Shown piece after piece: positions 50,912 through 59,920 of a DNA stretch of 64,000 nucleotides (the stretch's first letter is position 1; every line of letters begins with the position of its first letter). This stretch comes from JBBRZM01 sp963813635 (GTDB lineage: Bacteria > Actinomycetota > Acidimicrobiia > IMCC26256 > JBBRZM01). Under the pieces are notes generated by a model that had not been told where the DNA came from, ran no database searches, and saw nothing but the letters and a program-made list of their open reading frames with translations. Position numbers and translations under genes: made by a program. Where the stretch lies: the NCBI GenBank assembly GCA_963813635.1, contig CAWEZO010000011.1:62001-126000 (forward strand), in the 5' to 3' direction.

Positions 50912-51441
50912 TGATGGCCGCTCGGATCCATGGGTTGGTCACAGAGCGGGCACTGTGGACGGCCGCCGGCGACAGCCTGTGTGCCGCGCGCAGCCATCGC
51001 TCGCACCTGCGACCGAGTCGCATAGATACGGGCAACGAAACCGTCGTCATCGTCGGGCGCGCCCGCGTCGTCGGCCGCATCGACGTCGTCGGGTGTGGCG
51101 TCATCTTCGTCGCTCGAACGTTCCCGCAACTCGATGAGCACGAGCTCGCGTGCGGGATCGAACCCCAGCCCGATCAGCCGAGCGCGGAACAACGGGACGG
51201 TCGGCTCCTGGAGACCTGCGGGACTGATCGGCTCCGGTGGCGGTTCGGGATACTCGGCCGCGATGCGGTCGAGAAATGCGATCGCCTCGGCAGCGAGCAA
51301 GGCGACCTGCTCCTTTTCGACGAGCACCGTCAGCTGCGCGGATGCCTTCCGCGCCTGGATGTAGAACTCGCGCCGGCCGGGCTCACCGATCGCACCGGCA
51401 CCGAGCGCGTCGACCTGCTCGAGCTCGATCGGGTCAGCCAT
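50893..51441 (-). CDS. DUF3090 family protein
   Basis: A 182-residue protein: MADPIELEQVDALGAGAIGEPGRREFYIQARK, LTVLVEKEQVALLAAEAIAFLDRIAAEYPEPP, an acidic internal region (SSDEDDATPDDVDAADDAGAPDDDDG) and a C-terminal zinc-ribbon-like GRPQCPLCDQPMDPSGHQCPRWN. This is the DUF3090 family, restricted to actinobacteria. It overlaps the phosphatase gene upstream by eight bases and the SCO1664-like gene downstream by 19, so the three are translationally coupled. The function is unknown. Confidence 0.88.
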   Translation of the reverse strand: MADPIELEQVDALGAGAIGEPGRREFYIQARKASAQLTVLVEKEQVALLAAEAIAFLDRIAAEYPEPPPEPISPAGLQEPTVPLFRARLIGLGFDPARELVLIELRERSSDEDDATPDDVDAADDAGAPDDDDGFVARIYATRSQVRAMAARGTQAVAGGRPQCPLCDQPMDPSGHQCPRWN

Positions 51442-52213
51442 TCTTCGTCGCCTCCTTCGTCTCGTCATCTTCTTTGCCTTCCGGCGCATTTGCCAATTCG
51501 TCGAGGCTGCCGGTGTCGTTGAGCTTCACCATCGCGGCGGCATTGTCGGAGAGCTCCAACACCGTGACCGACGCCGGCGACACGACAATGCGTTGAAACA
51601 GGTCGAGGTGCAGGCCGGTGTAGTGCGCAATCGCGGCTTTGATGGGATCCGCATGTGAGACCACGACGATCAGCTCGCCGCGATGCTGGGCCACGAGCTC
51701 GTCGAGCGCGGCAACGATGCGCGCCTGCATGCCCACGAGCGTCTCACCGCCGGGAAACCGCGCCCGCGACGGTGTGCGCTGCACGACCTTCCACAGATCG
51801 GTCTTCGCGAGCTCTGCGAGCATGCCGCCGGTCCACTCCCCGTAATCGGCTTCGATCAACCCCGGGAGCATCGAAACGTCGAGCGCATGGCGAGCGGCGA
51901 TCGCTCGAGCGGTCTGCATCGTGCGTTCGATCGGACTTGCGTAGACGACGGCGACGGGCAGGGCCGCGAGCCGCTCGGCGACCGCCTCTGCTTGGTCCCG
52001 GCCTGAATCCGAGAGGTCGATTCCCGGCGTGCGGCCCGACAGCATCGGACCGGTCTGCTCGGTCACCGCGTGGCGCACAAGGACCAGTCGTGTGGATCGC
52101 GTCGGTGCCGGCGCATCGGGCCCGGCCGCGTCGGTTGCAGCCGCGTCGGTGCTCGCCGCTGCAGCCTGGGCCGCGGTCGACTCGGGTACGGCGATCTCGG
52201 TCACGGTCCGCAT
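51434..52213 (-). CDS. Histidine phosphatase family protein (MSMEG_4193-like)
   Basis: A 259-residue phosphoglycerate-mutase-like phosphatase. An Ala-rich leader (MRTVTEIAVPESTAAQAAAAS) precedes the RHG-type motif LVLVRHAVTEQTGPMLSGRTPGIDLSDSGR (RHA), VVYASPIERTMQTARAIA (Arg), EADYGEWTGGML (Glu) and LIVVVSHADPIKAAIAHY (His). The branch is the one usually found with DUF3090 and SCO1664-like genes. The substrate is unknown; the pairing of a phosphatase with a kinase-fold protein suggests a phospho-metabolite or phospho-protein cycle, which is inference. Confidence 0.88.
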   Translation of the reverse strand: MRTVTEIAVPESTAAQAAAASTDAAATDAAGPDAPAPTRSTRLVLVRHAVTEQTGPMLSGRTPGIDLSDSGRDQAEAVAERLAALPVAVVYASPIERTMQTARAIAARHALDVSMLPGLIEADYGEWTGGMLAELAKTDLWKVVQRTPSRARFPGGETLVGMQARIVAALDELVAQHRGELIVVVSHADPIKAAIAHYTGLHLDLFQRIVVSPASVTVLELSDNAAAMVKLNDTGSLDELANAPEGKEDDETKEATKNG

Positions 52214-52270
52214 GGTACCGGCGGCCGCCTCGTTTCCACCCTGGCGGCGGTCCCCTAGATTCGGGGCTCG

Positions 52271-52711
52271 ATGACAGAACAGCCCGTCAACCTCACGCCG
52301 CAAGGCCCACCCGAAACGGTGCTACCGGCGGAGCCTGCAGATGTCCTCGACGCACTTGCACGCGCCCGCTCGGTCGCGCCATCCCAGCAACGCGATGCGG
52401 TCGCCGACGTGGTCGCGCGCTGGCCGCGCTTTCTCGACGGGTGGGCGCGCCTCGGCGAGCTCGCCCGTGACGACGTCGAGGCGTACGCCTGCTTCCGCGT
52501 CGGGTATCACCGTGGGCTCGACCGACTGCGCCAGGCCGGTTGGCGCGGTTCCGGCTACGTGCGCTGGACCCATGAGACCAATCGGGGCTTCCTGCGCGCG
52601 CTCGACGGTCTGCGCCGCACAGCCGCGGTAATCGGCGAGCGCGACGAGGAACAACGCTGTGACGAGTTCCTCCGTCAGCTGGATCCCGACTGGGACCGAC
52701 GCTCGGGCTAG
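52271..52711 (+). CDS. DUF3151 family protein
   Basis: A 146-residue protein: PPETVLPAEPADVLDALARARS, VADVVARWPRFLDGWARLGELARDDVEAYACFRVGYHRGLDRLRQAGWRGSGYVRW, then THETNRGFLRALDGLRRTAAVIGERDEEQRCDEFLRQLDPDW. The VGYHRGLDxLRxxGWxGxGxVxWxHExNRGFLRAL pattern is diagnostic of DUF3151, an actinobacterial helical-repeat-like family of unknown function. Divergent from the phosphatase gene, separated by 57 bases. Confidence 0.85.
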   Translation: MTEQPVNLTPQGPPETVLPAEPADVLDALARARSVAPSQQRDAVADVVARWPRFLDGWARLGELARDDVEAYACFRVGYHRGLDRLRQAGWRGSGYVRWTHETNRGFLRALDGLRRTAAVIGERDEEQRCDEFLRQLDPDWDRRSG

Positions 52712-52720
52712 TTTTTGCGG

Positions 52721-53715
52721 ATGAAGCGGGCGCTCATCACGGGGATCACCGGTCAGGATGGCCGCTATCTCTCGCAGTCCCTCACCAAAAAGGGCTACCA
52801 GGTCTTCGGCTTGATCCGAGGACAGGCCAACCCGAAGGCCCGAATGGTCGTCGAGGAAAACCCGGCGCTGGAGCTCGTCGACGGCGACCTCCGCGACCTG
52901 TCGTCGCTGATCGCTGTGGTCGAACAGATACAGCCCGACGAGGTCTACAACCTCGGCGCGATGAGCTTCGTGCAGTTGTCGTTCACGCAGGCCGAGCTCA
53001 CGGCGGAGATCACGGGCCTCGGCGTGCTGCGCATGCTCGAGGCGGTCCGCATCGTCGGCGGCACCGACAAGAATCCGATCCGTTTCTACCAGGCATCGTC
53101 ATCCGAGATGTTCGGCAAGGTCCGCGAGACGCCGCAGACGGAGCAGACTCCGTTTCACCCGCGCTCGCCGTACGGCGTCGCGAAGGTGTTCGGCCACGAC
53201 ATGACGGTCAACTACCGAGAGTCGTACGGCTTGCACGCGAGCAGCGGCATCTTGTTCAACCACGAATCCGAACGCCGCGGCCAGGAGTTCGTCACGCGCA
53301 AGATCACCAACGCGTTCGCGCGGATCAAGCTCGGCCTCCAGGACTCTCTGACCCTCGGAAATCTCGACTCGGCGCGCGACTGGGGCTACGCGGCCGACTA
53401 CGTCGAAGCCATGTGGCTGATGCTGCAGCAGGACGAGCCCGACGACTACGTGATCGCGACCGGCGAGACACATACCATCCGCCAGTTTCTCGACGTCACC
53501 GCCGGGCTCGCAGGCTTCGAGAGCTGGGAACCCTACGTACAGCGCGACGCGCGTTCGAGCGCCCCGCCGAGGTCGACCTGCTGATGGGCGACGCGTCGAA
53601 GGCGCATACGAATCTCGGCTGGAAGCCCAAGATCAGCTTCGAAGACCTGGTGCGCCGGATGTACGAAGCCGACTTCGCGGAGGAGCAGGCCCGCGCCGAA
53701 CACGCCGGCCGGTAG
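52721..53715 (+). CDS. gmd: GDP-mannose 4,6-dehydratase, frame interrupted near 53562
   Basis: An extended SDR of about 331 residues: RALITGITGQDGRYLSQSL (NADP loop), VDGDLRDLSSLIAVVEQIQPDEVYNLGAMSFVQLSF, YQASSSEMFGKVRETPQTE (catalytic Ser/Thr, Glu), SPYGVAKVFGHDMTVNYRESYGL (YxxxK), LGNLDSARDWGYAADYVEAMW. It makes GDP-4-keto-6-deoxymannose for deoxysugar synthesis. The frame breaks after YVQRDAR near 53562 (GACGCGCGTTCG) and resumes as FERPAEVDLLMGDASKAHTNLGWKPK to 53715; one added base restores it. ATG 52721 is the family start. Confidence 0.92.
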
Positions 53716-54690
53716 CTACACGGCGGCGCGCAGCTGGTCGAGCCGCCCGATCGCACTCTCGGCGTCGGCCACGATCTCGCGCACAAGGTCACCCGCCGGC
53801 GTCAGCCCCGAGATCGCGCCCGTGCCCTGGCCCGCGGGATAGCACTCGCGATCAGGGTCGACACCCTCGGTCGATTCGTCGCCGCCGAGGTGCATCCTGC
53901 CGTCCGACATTGCAGCAAAGATCTGCTCGGGGAAGCGCTTCAGCTCGTCGGGGTGCTCCTCGAAGTACTGGGTCGCCTCGTTCCGCACGGCGCGCAAGGT
54001 CTTGCCGGTGAACGCGCGGCTGATGACGGTGCCGTCCTCTGGCGTCGCGATGAGCGCCTCCTTGTAGCCGGGCACCGCACGCGCTTCGGGCGTCGCGATG
54101 AACCGTGTGCCGATCCACACACCGTCGGCTCCGAGCGCGAGCGACGCCGCGAGGCCACGGCCGTCGAACAGCCCGCCCGCCGCCACAACCGGCACACGGT
54201 CGCCGACCGCGTCGACGACTTGGGGCACCAGCGGCATTGTCGCCACGGTGCCGGTGTGACCGCCGGCTTCGGTGCCCTGCGCGACCACGATGTCGCAGCC
54301 TGCTTCCACCGCCGCGATCGCGTGCCGGACCTTCCCGCACATGTTGACGACGAGCACGTTGCGCTCGTGGCAGAGCGTGATCACGTCGCGTGGTACGCCG
54401 AGGCCCGCGACGAAGACCGACGCGCCCTCCGCGATCAGCAACTCGATGCTGGCGAGGAGCTGGTCGGGAAGTGCGGTGAGCAGGTCGACACCGAACGGCT
54501 TGTCGGTCGCCGCTCGCACGGCTCGGATCTCCTCGACCATCTGGTCAGGCGTCATCGCCGACGCGCCGAGACAGCCGAACCCTCCCGCCTCTGAAACGGC
54601 AGCGACGAGCGCGTGATACGACACGCCACCCATGCCGGCGAGCATGACCGGATGCTCGATCTGTAGGGCGTCGGTGAGTCGGGTACGCAT
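53716..54690 (-). CDS. Nitronate monooxygenase family flavoprotein
   Basis: A 324-residue FMN TIM-barrel of the NMO/2-nitropropane-dioxygenase family: MRTRLTDALQIEHPVMLAGMGGVSYHALVAAVSEAGGFGCLG, KPFGVDLLTALP, VVAQGTEAGGHTGTVATMPLVPQVVDA (His in GGHTG), VVAAGGLFDGRGLAASLALGADGVWIGTRFIATPEA. The family includes nitronate oxidisers and enoyl reductases; which applies here is open. It is convergent with gmd with no gap (stops abut at 53715/53716). Confidence 0.85.
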   Translation of the reverse strand: MRTRLTDALQIEHPVMLAGMGGVSYHALVAAVSEAGGFGCLGASAMTPDQMVEEIRAVRAATDKPFGVDLLTALPDQLLASIELLIAEGASVFVAGLGVPRDVITLCHERNVLVVNMCGKVRHAIAAVEAGCDIVVAQGTEAGGHTGTVATMPLVPQVVDAVGDRVPVVAAGGLFDGRGLAASLALGADGVWIGTRFIATPEARAVPGYKEALIATPEDGTVISRAFTGKTLRAVRNEATQYFEEHPDELKRFPEQIFAAMSDGRMHLGGDESTEGVDPDRECYPAGQGTGAISGLTPAGDLVREIVADAESAIGRLDQLRAAV

Positions 54691-54810
54691 GTGAGCTGCT
54701 CCTCGAGAACGATCGAAGCCTTCGAACCACTGCAACGGTACGCATGGTGAGCGCGAAATGGATACGGGATCTCCGCGCCTCCAACCTAGACCTGGCGGTA
54801 ACGTGACGTC

Positions 54811-55320
54811 GTGGCCGACACGCAACCGCTCGTGGGCGTGATCATGGGCAGCGATTCCGACCTCGACGTCATGCGTGGCGCGATCGAGGCACTCACCGAG
54901 TTCGACGTGGCCCATGAAGTGCGCGTTGTGTCCGCACACCGCACGCCCGACGCCCTCTACGACTACGCGAAGGGCGCCGCCGACCGCGGGCTCCGGGTGA
55001 TCATCGCCGGTGCCGGCGGCGCGGCCCATCTCCCCGGCATGGTCGCGTCGATGACACCCTTGCCTGTCATCGGCGTACCCGTCGCGCTCGAGAAGCTCGA
55101 CGGTCTCGACTCACTGCTCTCGATCGTGCAGATGCCCGCGGGTATTCCTGTCGCCACCGTGGCGATCGGCAATGCGCGCAACGCGGGCCTCCTCGCGGTG
55201 CGCGTCCTCGGCTCCACCGATCCCGCGCTTCGAGCAGCGATGGAAAAGTTCCAAGTAGGACTCGCCGACACCGTGCGAGCCAAAGACGCCGCCGTGCGGG
55301 AGCGCTTCGAAGAGACGTAG
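54811..55320 (+). CDS. purE: N5-carboxyaminoimidazole ribonucleotide mutase
   Basis: A 169-residue class I PurE: VGVIMGSDSDLDVMRGAIEAL, EVRVVSAHRTPDALYDYA (SAHR with catalytic His), VIIAGAGGAAHLPGMVASMTPLPVIGVPV, LDSLLSIVQMPAGIPVATVAIGNARNAGLLAVRVL. It moves the carboxylate from N5-CAIR to CAIR in purine synthesis. The start is a GTG. The purK partner is not in the window. The length and all family motifs are standard. Confidence 0.95.
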   Translation: MADTQPLVGVIMGSDSDLDVMRGAIEALTEFDVAHEVRVVSAHRTPDALYDYAKGAADRGLRVIIAGAGGAAHLPGMVASMTPLPVIGVPVALEKLDGLDSLLSIVQMPAGIPVATVAIGNARNAGLLAVRVLGSTDPALRAAMEKFQVGLADTVRAKDAAVRERFEET

Positions 55321-55343
55321 CCACCAGTTCCCGCTTCTGGGCA

Positions 55344-55373
55344 GAGTTTTCGACCGTAGCGGTCGAATAACTC
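55344..55373. terminator. Hairpin between convergent purE and ABC permease genes
   Basis: GAGTT-TTCGACCG, loop TAG, CGGTCGAA-T-AACTC form about 13 bp with a one-base bulge. The position between two convergent stops suggests a bidirectional terminator, although no strong T-run follows. Confidence 0.5.
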
Positions 55374-55409
55374 ATCCCAGAACGGTGAGGACGCCAGTAA
55401 TTGGAGGGG

Positions 55410-57965
55410 CTACTCCGTTGTGATGGCCTGGAGCACGTCGAGCCGTGCCGCTCGGCGCGCCGGCACGATAGCGGCGAGCACGCCGGCAAGCGCGCCGAGC
55501 ACGACGATGAGCGCGAGCTGTCCGGCGGGTACCGAGAACGCGGTGAACCCTTGGCTCTTGAGCGCCTCCACCATGACCCAGCCGAAGAATAGGCCGACGA
55601 GAAGCCCGAGGAGCGTGCCGAACAACGCGATGATCACCGACTCCCAACGCACGGTGGCCCGCATCTGACTCCGGGTCATTCCCACCGCGCGCAGCAACCC
55701 GAGCTCGTGCGTGCGTTCGATGATCGAGAGGCCGAGCGTGTTGGCGATCCCGAACAGCGCGATGATCACCGCCAGTGCGAGCAGCGCGTAGATCAGCGAC
55801 AGCAGCGGGTTGATCTGCGCAGTCTGGGCCGCTGCGAACTGCGACCGATCCTGCAGCTTCGCGCCGGGATAGGTGTTGAGCACCTTCTTGATCGCGGCAC
55901 GATTCGCAGCGTTCGCCCCGCCGGCCGTCTTGACATAGACCTGCACGTCGAACTGGTCGGCGAAGTTGGCCGCATACGTCTTCGTGTCGATGAGGTAGCT
56001 GCCGGTGGGATACCGCTCCGAGTACAGCGCGCCCACCACGAGCGTCTTCTTGCCGGTCGACGCGAAGCGCGCCGCCAGCTTCGTGCCGACCTTCCAGTTG
56101 TTGTCGGACGCAACGTCTTTTTGGACGGCCATTTCGTTGACGGGCAGCGGGGCCAGGTTTCCTTTGGTCACTCCGATGTCGAAGAGGCGGTTGATGTCGT
56201 GTGTGTCGTACGCGGTGACCTGCTTCACCGAACCGTTGATCTCGACCTGGCCGTCGCGCACACCGGAAACGGCAGTGACCCCCGGCGCCTTTTGCAGATC
56301 ACTCTCGATCTTCGGGCTGAAGCCACCCTGACGGAACTGGCCCGAGTCGATCACGTAGTCGGCCTTCATGCCTCTGGTGACCGTCGACTCGATCGACGAC
56401 TTGATCGACGCGGCCGCGATCGTGATGAAGACGACGAGACCGACGCCGATCATGAGCGCCGCCGCCGTGGCCGACGTGCGCTTGGGGCTGCGCATCGCGT
56501 TCTCACGCGCGAGCGACCCGGTCATGCCGCGAAGCTTCGCGATTGGAGTGCCGATCACATCGGCGACGGGCCGCGCGAACAGCGGCCCGAGAATCGCGAC
56601 GCCCATGAAAATCACGACCGCGCCGACACCAACGAGCACGAGTGTGCTTCCTCCGCCGAGGAGCCCGAGCACCAACGCGAGGATCCCGAGCGCGGTGACG
56701 ATCGAACCGATCGCAGTGCGCCGCAGCGATCGGCCCGACGTGTCGATCGAGATGTCGCGCATGGCGGCGACGGGTGGGACGCGTGAGGCCTTGATCGCCG
56801 GTGCGACCGCGGCGACCACCGTAAATCCGAGGCCCACCGCGAACCCGACGGCGACCGTGCGCGGCTTCAACACGATCCCTCCGGCCGGGATGTCGAAATT
56901 GAGCACTCCCAGCAACGCTTTGAGACCCAGTGCGAGCACAACTCCGCCCACGACGCCGAGCAGGGACGCGATCAGACCCACGACGACCGCTTCGAAGAGC
57001 ACGGAGCTGAGCACCTGACGCGCACCGGCGCCGATCGCACGCAGCAGCGCCATCTCGCGTGCGCGCTGGGTCACGAGGATCGAGAACGTGTTGAAGATGA
57101 TGAAGCCGCCCACGAGGAGCGCCACCAGCCCGAACACCAACAGGAAGTAGTTGAAGAACTTGAGGCCCTGTTGGAAGCCGGTTTGGGATTCGCGCGTGAG
57201 CTCCTTACCAGTCAGGACCTCGAGCTTTCCGCCGTCCTCACCCTTGATCACCTGCCTGATGTTGCGCACCAGTTGTTGCTGCGAGACGCCGGGCTTGGCG
57301 GCAACATCGATGGTGTCGAGCTTGCCGGGCTCGCCCAGGACGCGCTCGGCTTCACTCGTCGTGAACGCGACGATCGACGCGCCGAGCGGACTGTTGGCAT
57401 TCCCGAACTTCGCGATCCCCGTGAGCTTGAACGACTCTCGGCCGGTCTTCAGCAGCACCGGCACGGTCGCGCCGACCTTGTAACCCGTGTCGTCGGCGCT
57501 CTTCTTGTCCATCACGATCTCGCCGGCGGACTCGGGACCCTTTCCTTCGACCAGCCGGAGCGTTCGCAGCTGCGCGTCGGGGAGCCAGTTGAACCCGAGG
57601 ACGGGAGCGCCTTTCGCCGGATCGCCGACCGGCTTGTTCTTCTTGTCGACGATCTGCGCGATCCCGGTGATCGTGCCGTCGGCGGCGGCGACGCCGGGCG
57701 CGCGCTTGACCGATCCGACCACCGACGCCGGAAGGCGGCCCCGTCCGGCGGTGACCGCGTTGTTGCCACCGAACACCGCCTTCTCGCGAACCGCCGCGTC
57801 GGTGTGCTGGTAGATGTCGGTGAACAAGTTGTCGAAGGTGCGCGAGATCGTGTCGGTGAGCACCAGCGTGCCCGAGACGAACGCGACGCCGAGCATGACC
57901 GCCAGGCCGGTCATCAGCACCCGCACCTTCTTCGTCAGCAGCCGCTTCATCGTGACGTTCCACAT
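55410..57965 (-). CDS. ABC transporter permease, FtsX/MacB type with two FtsX domains
   Basis: An 851-residue permease: MWNVTMKRLLTKKVRVLMTGLAVMLGVAFVSGTLVLTD, a large extracytoplasmic domain, then the first FtsX domain (FLLVFGLVALLVGGFIIFNTFSILVTQRAREMALLRAIGAGARQVL) and a second at the C-terminus (LALAVIIALFGIANTLGLSIIERTHELGLLRAVGMTRSQM). Such permeases export lipoproteins, peptides or lipids, or work mechanically, rather than import. The ATPase gene lies 24 bases upstream. The substrate is unknown; lgt and a lipoprotein gene are nearby, though not in the same operon by necessity. Confidence 0.9.
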   Translation of the reverse strand: MWNVTMKRLLTKKVRVLMTGLAVMLGVAFVSGTLVLTDTISRTFDNLFTDIYQHTDAAVREKAVFGGNNAVTAGRGRLPASVVGSVKRAPGVAAADGTITGIAQIVDKKNKPVGDPAKGAPVLGFNWLPDAQLRTLRLVEGKGPESAGEIVMDKKSADDTGYKVGATVPVLLKTGRESFKLTGIAKFGNANSPLGASIVAFTTSEAERVLGEPGKLDTIDVAAKPGVSQQQLVRNIRQVIKGEDGGKLEVLTGKELTRESQTGFQQGLKFFNYFLLVFGLVALLVGGFIIFNTFSILVTQRAREMALLRAIGAGARQVLSSVLFEAVVVGLIASLLGVVGGVVLALGLKALLGVLNFDIPAGGIVLKPRTVAVGFAVGLGFTVVAAVAPAIKASRVPPVAAMRDISIDTSGRSLRRTAIGSIVTALGILALVLGLLGGGSTLVLVGVGAVVIFMGVAILGPLFARPVADVIGTPIAKLRGMTGSLARENAMRSPKRTSATAAALMIGVGLVVFITIAAASIKSSIESTVTRGMKADYVIDSGQFRQGGFSPKIESDLQKAPGVTAVSGVRDGQVEINGSVKQVTAYDTHDINRLFDIGVTKGNLAPLPVNEMAVQKDVASDNNWKVGTKLAARFASTGKKTLVVGALYSERYPTGSYLIDTKTYAANFADQFDVQVYVKTAGGANAANRAAIKKVLNTYPGAKLQDRSQFAAAQTAQINPLLSLIYALLALAVIIALFGIANTLGLSIIERTHELGLLRAVGMTRSQMRATVRWESVIIALFGTLLGLLVGLFFGWVMVEALKSQGFTAFSVPAGQLALIVVLGALAGVLAAIVPARRAARLDVLQAITTE

Positions 57966-57989
57966 GGCCTGGTCCCCTTCGCGCTGCTC

Positions 57990-58743
57990 TCAGGCTCCGA
58001 GCTGCTTCATGCGGTCGAGGATGGCATCGGGCGTGGGCGACGGGATCTCGCCGACGATCTTGCCGTCGCCGAGGAACACGGCCCGGCTGGAGTAACCGGC
58101 CGAGATCGGGTCGTGCGTGACCATCACGATCGTCTGGCCGAACCCGTGAACGGCCTCGCTCATGAAGTTGAGGATCTCGGCGCCTGCTTTCGAGTCGAGG
58201 TTGCCGGTGGGCTCGTCGGCGAAGATGATGCGCGGCTTGCTCGAGGAGCGCACGCGCGACCGCCACCCGTTGCTGCTGTCCGCCCGACAGCTCCGACGGA
58301 CGATGCTTCAACCGGTCACCGAGCCCCACGGTGTTGACCACGGTGTCGAGCCACGCCGGGTCGGGTTTGTTGCCGGCAAGGGACATCGGCAACGTGATGT
58401 TCTCGAGCGCGTTCAGCGTGGGGATCAAGTTGTAGGCCTGGAACACGAAGCCGATCTGGTCACGCCGCACGAGCGTCAGCTTCTTCTCCGACAAGGTGTT
58501 GATCTCCACGTCACCGAGGAAGATCTGGCCGGCGGTTAGGCGATCGAGCCCCGCGAGACAATGCAGCAGCGTCGACTTCCCAGATCCCGACGGACCCATG
58601 ATGGCGGTGAACTTGCCGCTCGCGAATTCCACGGTGACGCCGTCGAGCGCCCGCACCTCGTTGTCGCCGGAACCGTAAACCTTCGACGCCCCCACGGCGC
58701 GCGCTGCGCTGCCCGTCTGTTGCTCGATGGTTGATGCCGTCAC
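57990..58743 (-). CDS. ABC transporter ATP-binding protein (MacB/LolD type), frame interrupted near 58245
   Basis: An ATPase of about 250 residues: VTASTIEQQTGSAARAVGASKVYGSGDNEVRAL, Walker A MGPSGSGKSTLLHCLAGLD, Q-loop FVFQAYNLIPTLNALENITLP, signature LSGGQQQRVAVARALL, then one frame over IIFADEPTGNLDSKAG (Walker B), VMVTHDPISAGYSSRAVFLGDGKIV. The frame changes between RALL and SKPRIIFADEP near 58245 (CTCGAGCAAGCCGCGC); removing one base restores the family sequence. GTG 58743 follows GGAGGG by seven bases. It pairs with the permease downstream. Confidence 0.92.
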
Positions 58744-58871
58744 CGGTCGTCCCTCCATTCTTGAAGGCTGCCGACCGCGCGTCGACAGAAGGCCCTTTCG
58801 GTCCTGCCCGTGTGAGGCCGCGACGCTACCCGCCAGGAGGACGGACTGAGAACCGCTGCCGCGTGGGATCG

Positions 58872-59810
58872 TCAGTCGGTTGTGGTGACCCGATCGGCCT
58901 CGCCCGACTCCGCGTCGCCGCGTTCGGCATCGACGGCTTCGCCGGACGCGTCGCCGCGCTCCACACCAACGGCTTCGACGGGTTGGGCATCGCTCGGCAG
59001 GTCGGGATACGCGCCCTCGGCTCGCCGACCGAGCCAGATGAACCAACCTGCGCCGAACAAGCAGAGCACCGCGCTCAACAGCCCGTTGAACCGCAACCCG
59101 AACACCTGTGACGCCTTGTCGATCCGCATGTTCTCGAAGAAGATCCGGCCGAAGCAGTAGAGCGTGACGTAGGCGGCGAACGTCTGACCCTTGCGGAGCC
59201 TGAACAGGCGCTCGAGCAGGAGCAGCAACGCGAGCACCAGGAGGCAGTAGAGCGACTCGTAGAGGAACGTCGGATGGAACGTCGAGAACTGCTCGTACCC
59301 GATCGGGCGGTGGGCAAGATCGATCTCGAGACCCCACGGCAACTTGGTGGGGCCGCCGAAGATCTCCTGGTTGAAGTAGTTGCCCCAGCGGCCGATGGCC
59401 TGCGCGGCCAGCAGACCGGGCGCAACCGCATCCATCAGCGCCAGCTTGTCCATGTGCCGCTTCTGGGCGACGACCATCGCGGCGATGAACCCCCCGGCGA
59501 TCGCACCCCAGATGCTGAGGCCCCCCTTCCAGACCTCGAACGCGCCCGTGATGCCGCCGGCGTCCCAGTTGTAGCCAGTGAAGAGGTGGTACACGCGCGC
59601 GCCCACGGCGCCGGCGAGGACCAGCCACACGGCGATCTCGCCGATCTCGCCTTTGGGATGCCCGCGCTTGACCCAACGCACGTCGGCGATCTTGACGGCG
59701 ACGAGCACGCCGAGCGCCACGCAGATCCCGTACATATGCAAGGGAAGCGGCCCGAGATCCACGATGTTGTGCGATGGACTCGGGATCGAGGCGAACCGCG
59801 GCTGCAACAC
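58872..59810 (-). CDS. lgt: Prolipoprotein diacylglyceryl transferase
   Basis: A 312-residue inner-membrane enzyme that attaches diacylglycerol to the lipobox Cys. Seven transmembrane segments are recognisable; key stretches are GPLPLHMYGICVALGVLVAV, GGITGAFEVWKGGLSIWGAIAGGFIAAM, the essential Arg region AAQAIGRWGNYFNQEIFGGPT, and HPTFLYESLYCLLV, and YCFGRIFFENMRID. The C-terminus carries an acidic extension with repeated GVERGDASGEAVDAERGDAE-like segments beyond the usual end. The start is GTG 59810. A probable lipoprotein is encoded divergently next door. Confidence 0.94.
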   Translation of the reverse strand: MLQPRFASIPSPSHNIVDLGPLPLHMYGICVALGVLVAVKIADVRWVKRGHPKGEIGEIAVWLVLAGAVGARVYHLFTGYNWDAGGITGAFEVWKGGLSIWGAIAGGFIAAMVVAQKRHMDKLALMDAVAPGLLAAQAIGRWGNYFNQEIFGGPTKLPWGLEIDLAHRPIGYEQFSTFHPTFLYESLYCLLVLALLLLLERLFRLRKGQTFAAYVTLYCFGRIFFENMRIDKASQVFGLRFNGLLSAVLCLFGAGWFIWLGRRAEGAYPDLPSDAQPVEAVGVERGDASGEAVDAERGDAESGEADRVTTTD

Positions 59811-59920
59811 GGCCCCCCATGGTAGGGCGCCGGTGAGAACACCCGACGCGGGTCGTCGATCAAGTTTGCACCGCCTTGGTCGATATCCAAGGAGACGCCG
59901 CCGAGGGAAGAAGCGCACAC

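Noticed and set aside
57352..59820. A minus-strand frame of more than 800 codons spanning lgt, the ABC ATPase and part of the permease
   Set aside because: It runs through three recognisable genes in changing frames. Only the ATPase N-terminal part of it is real.
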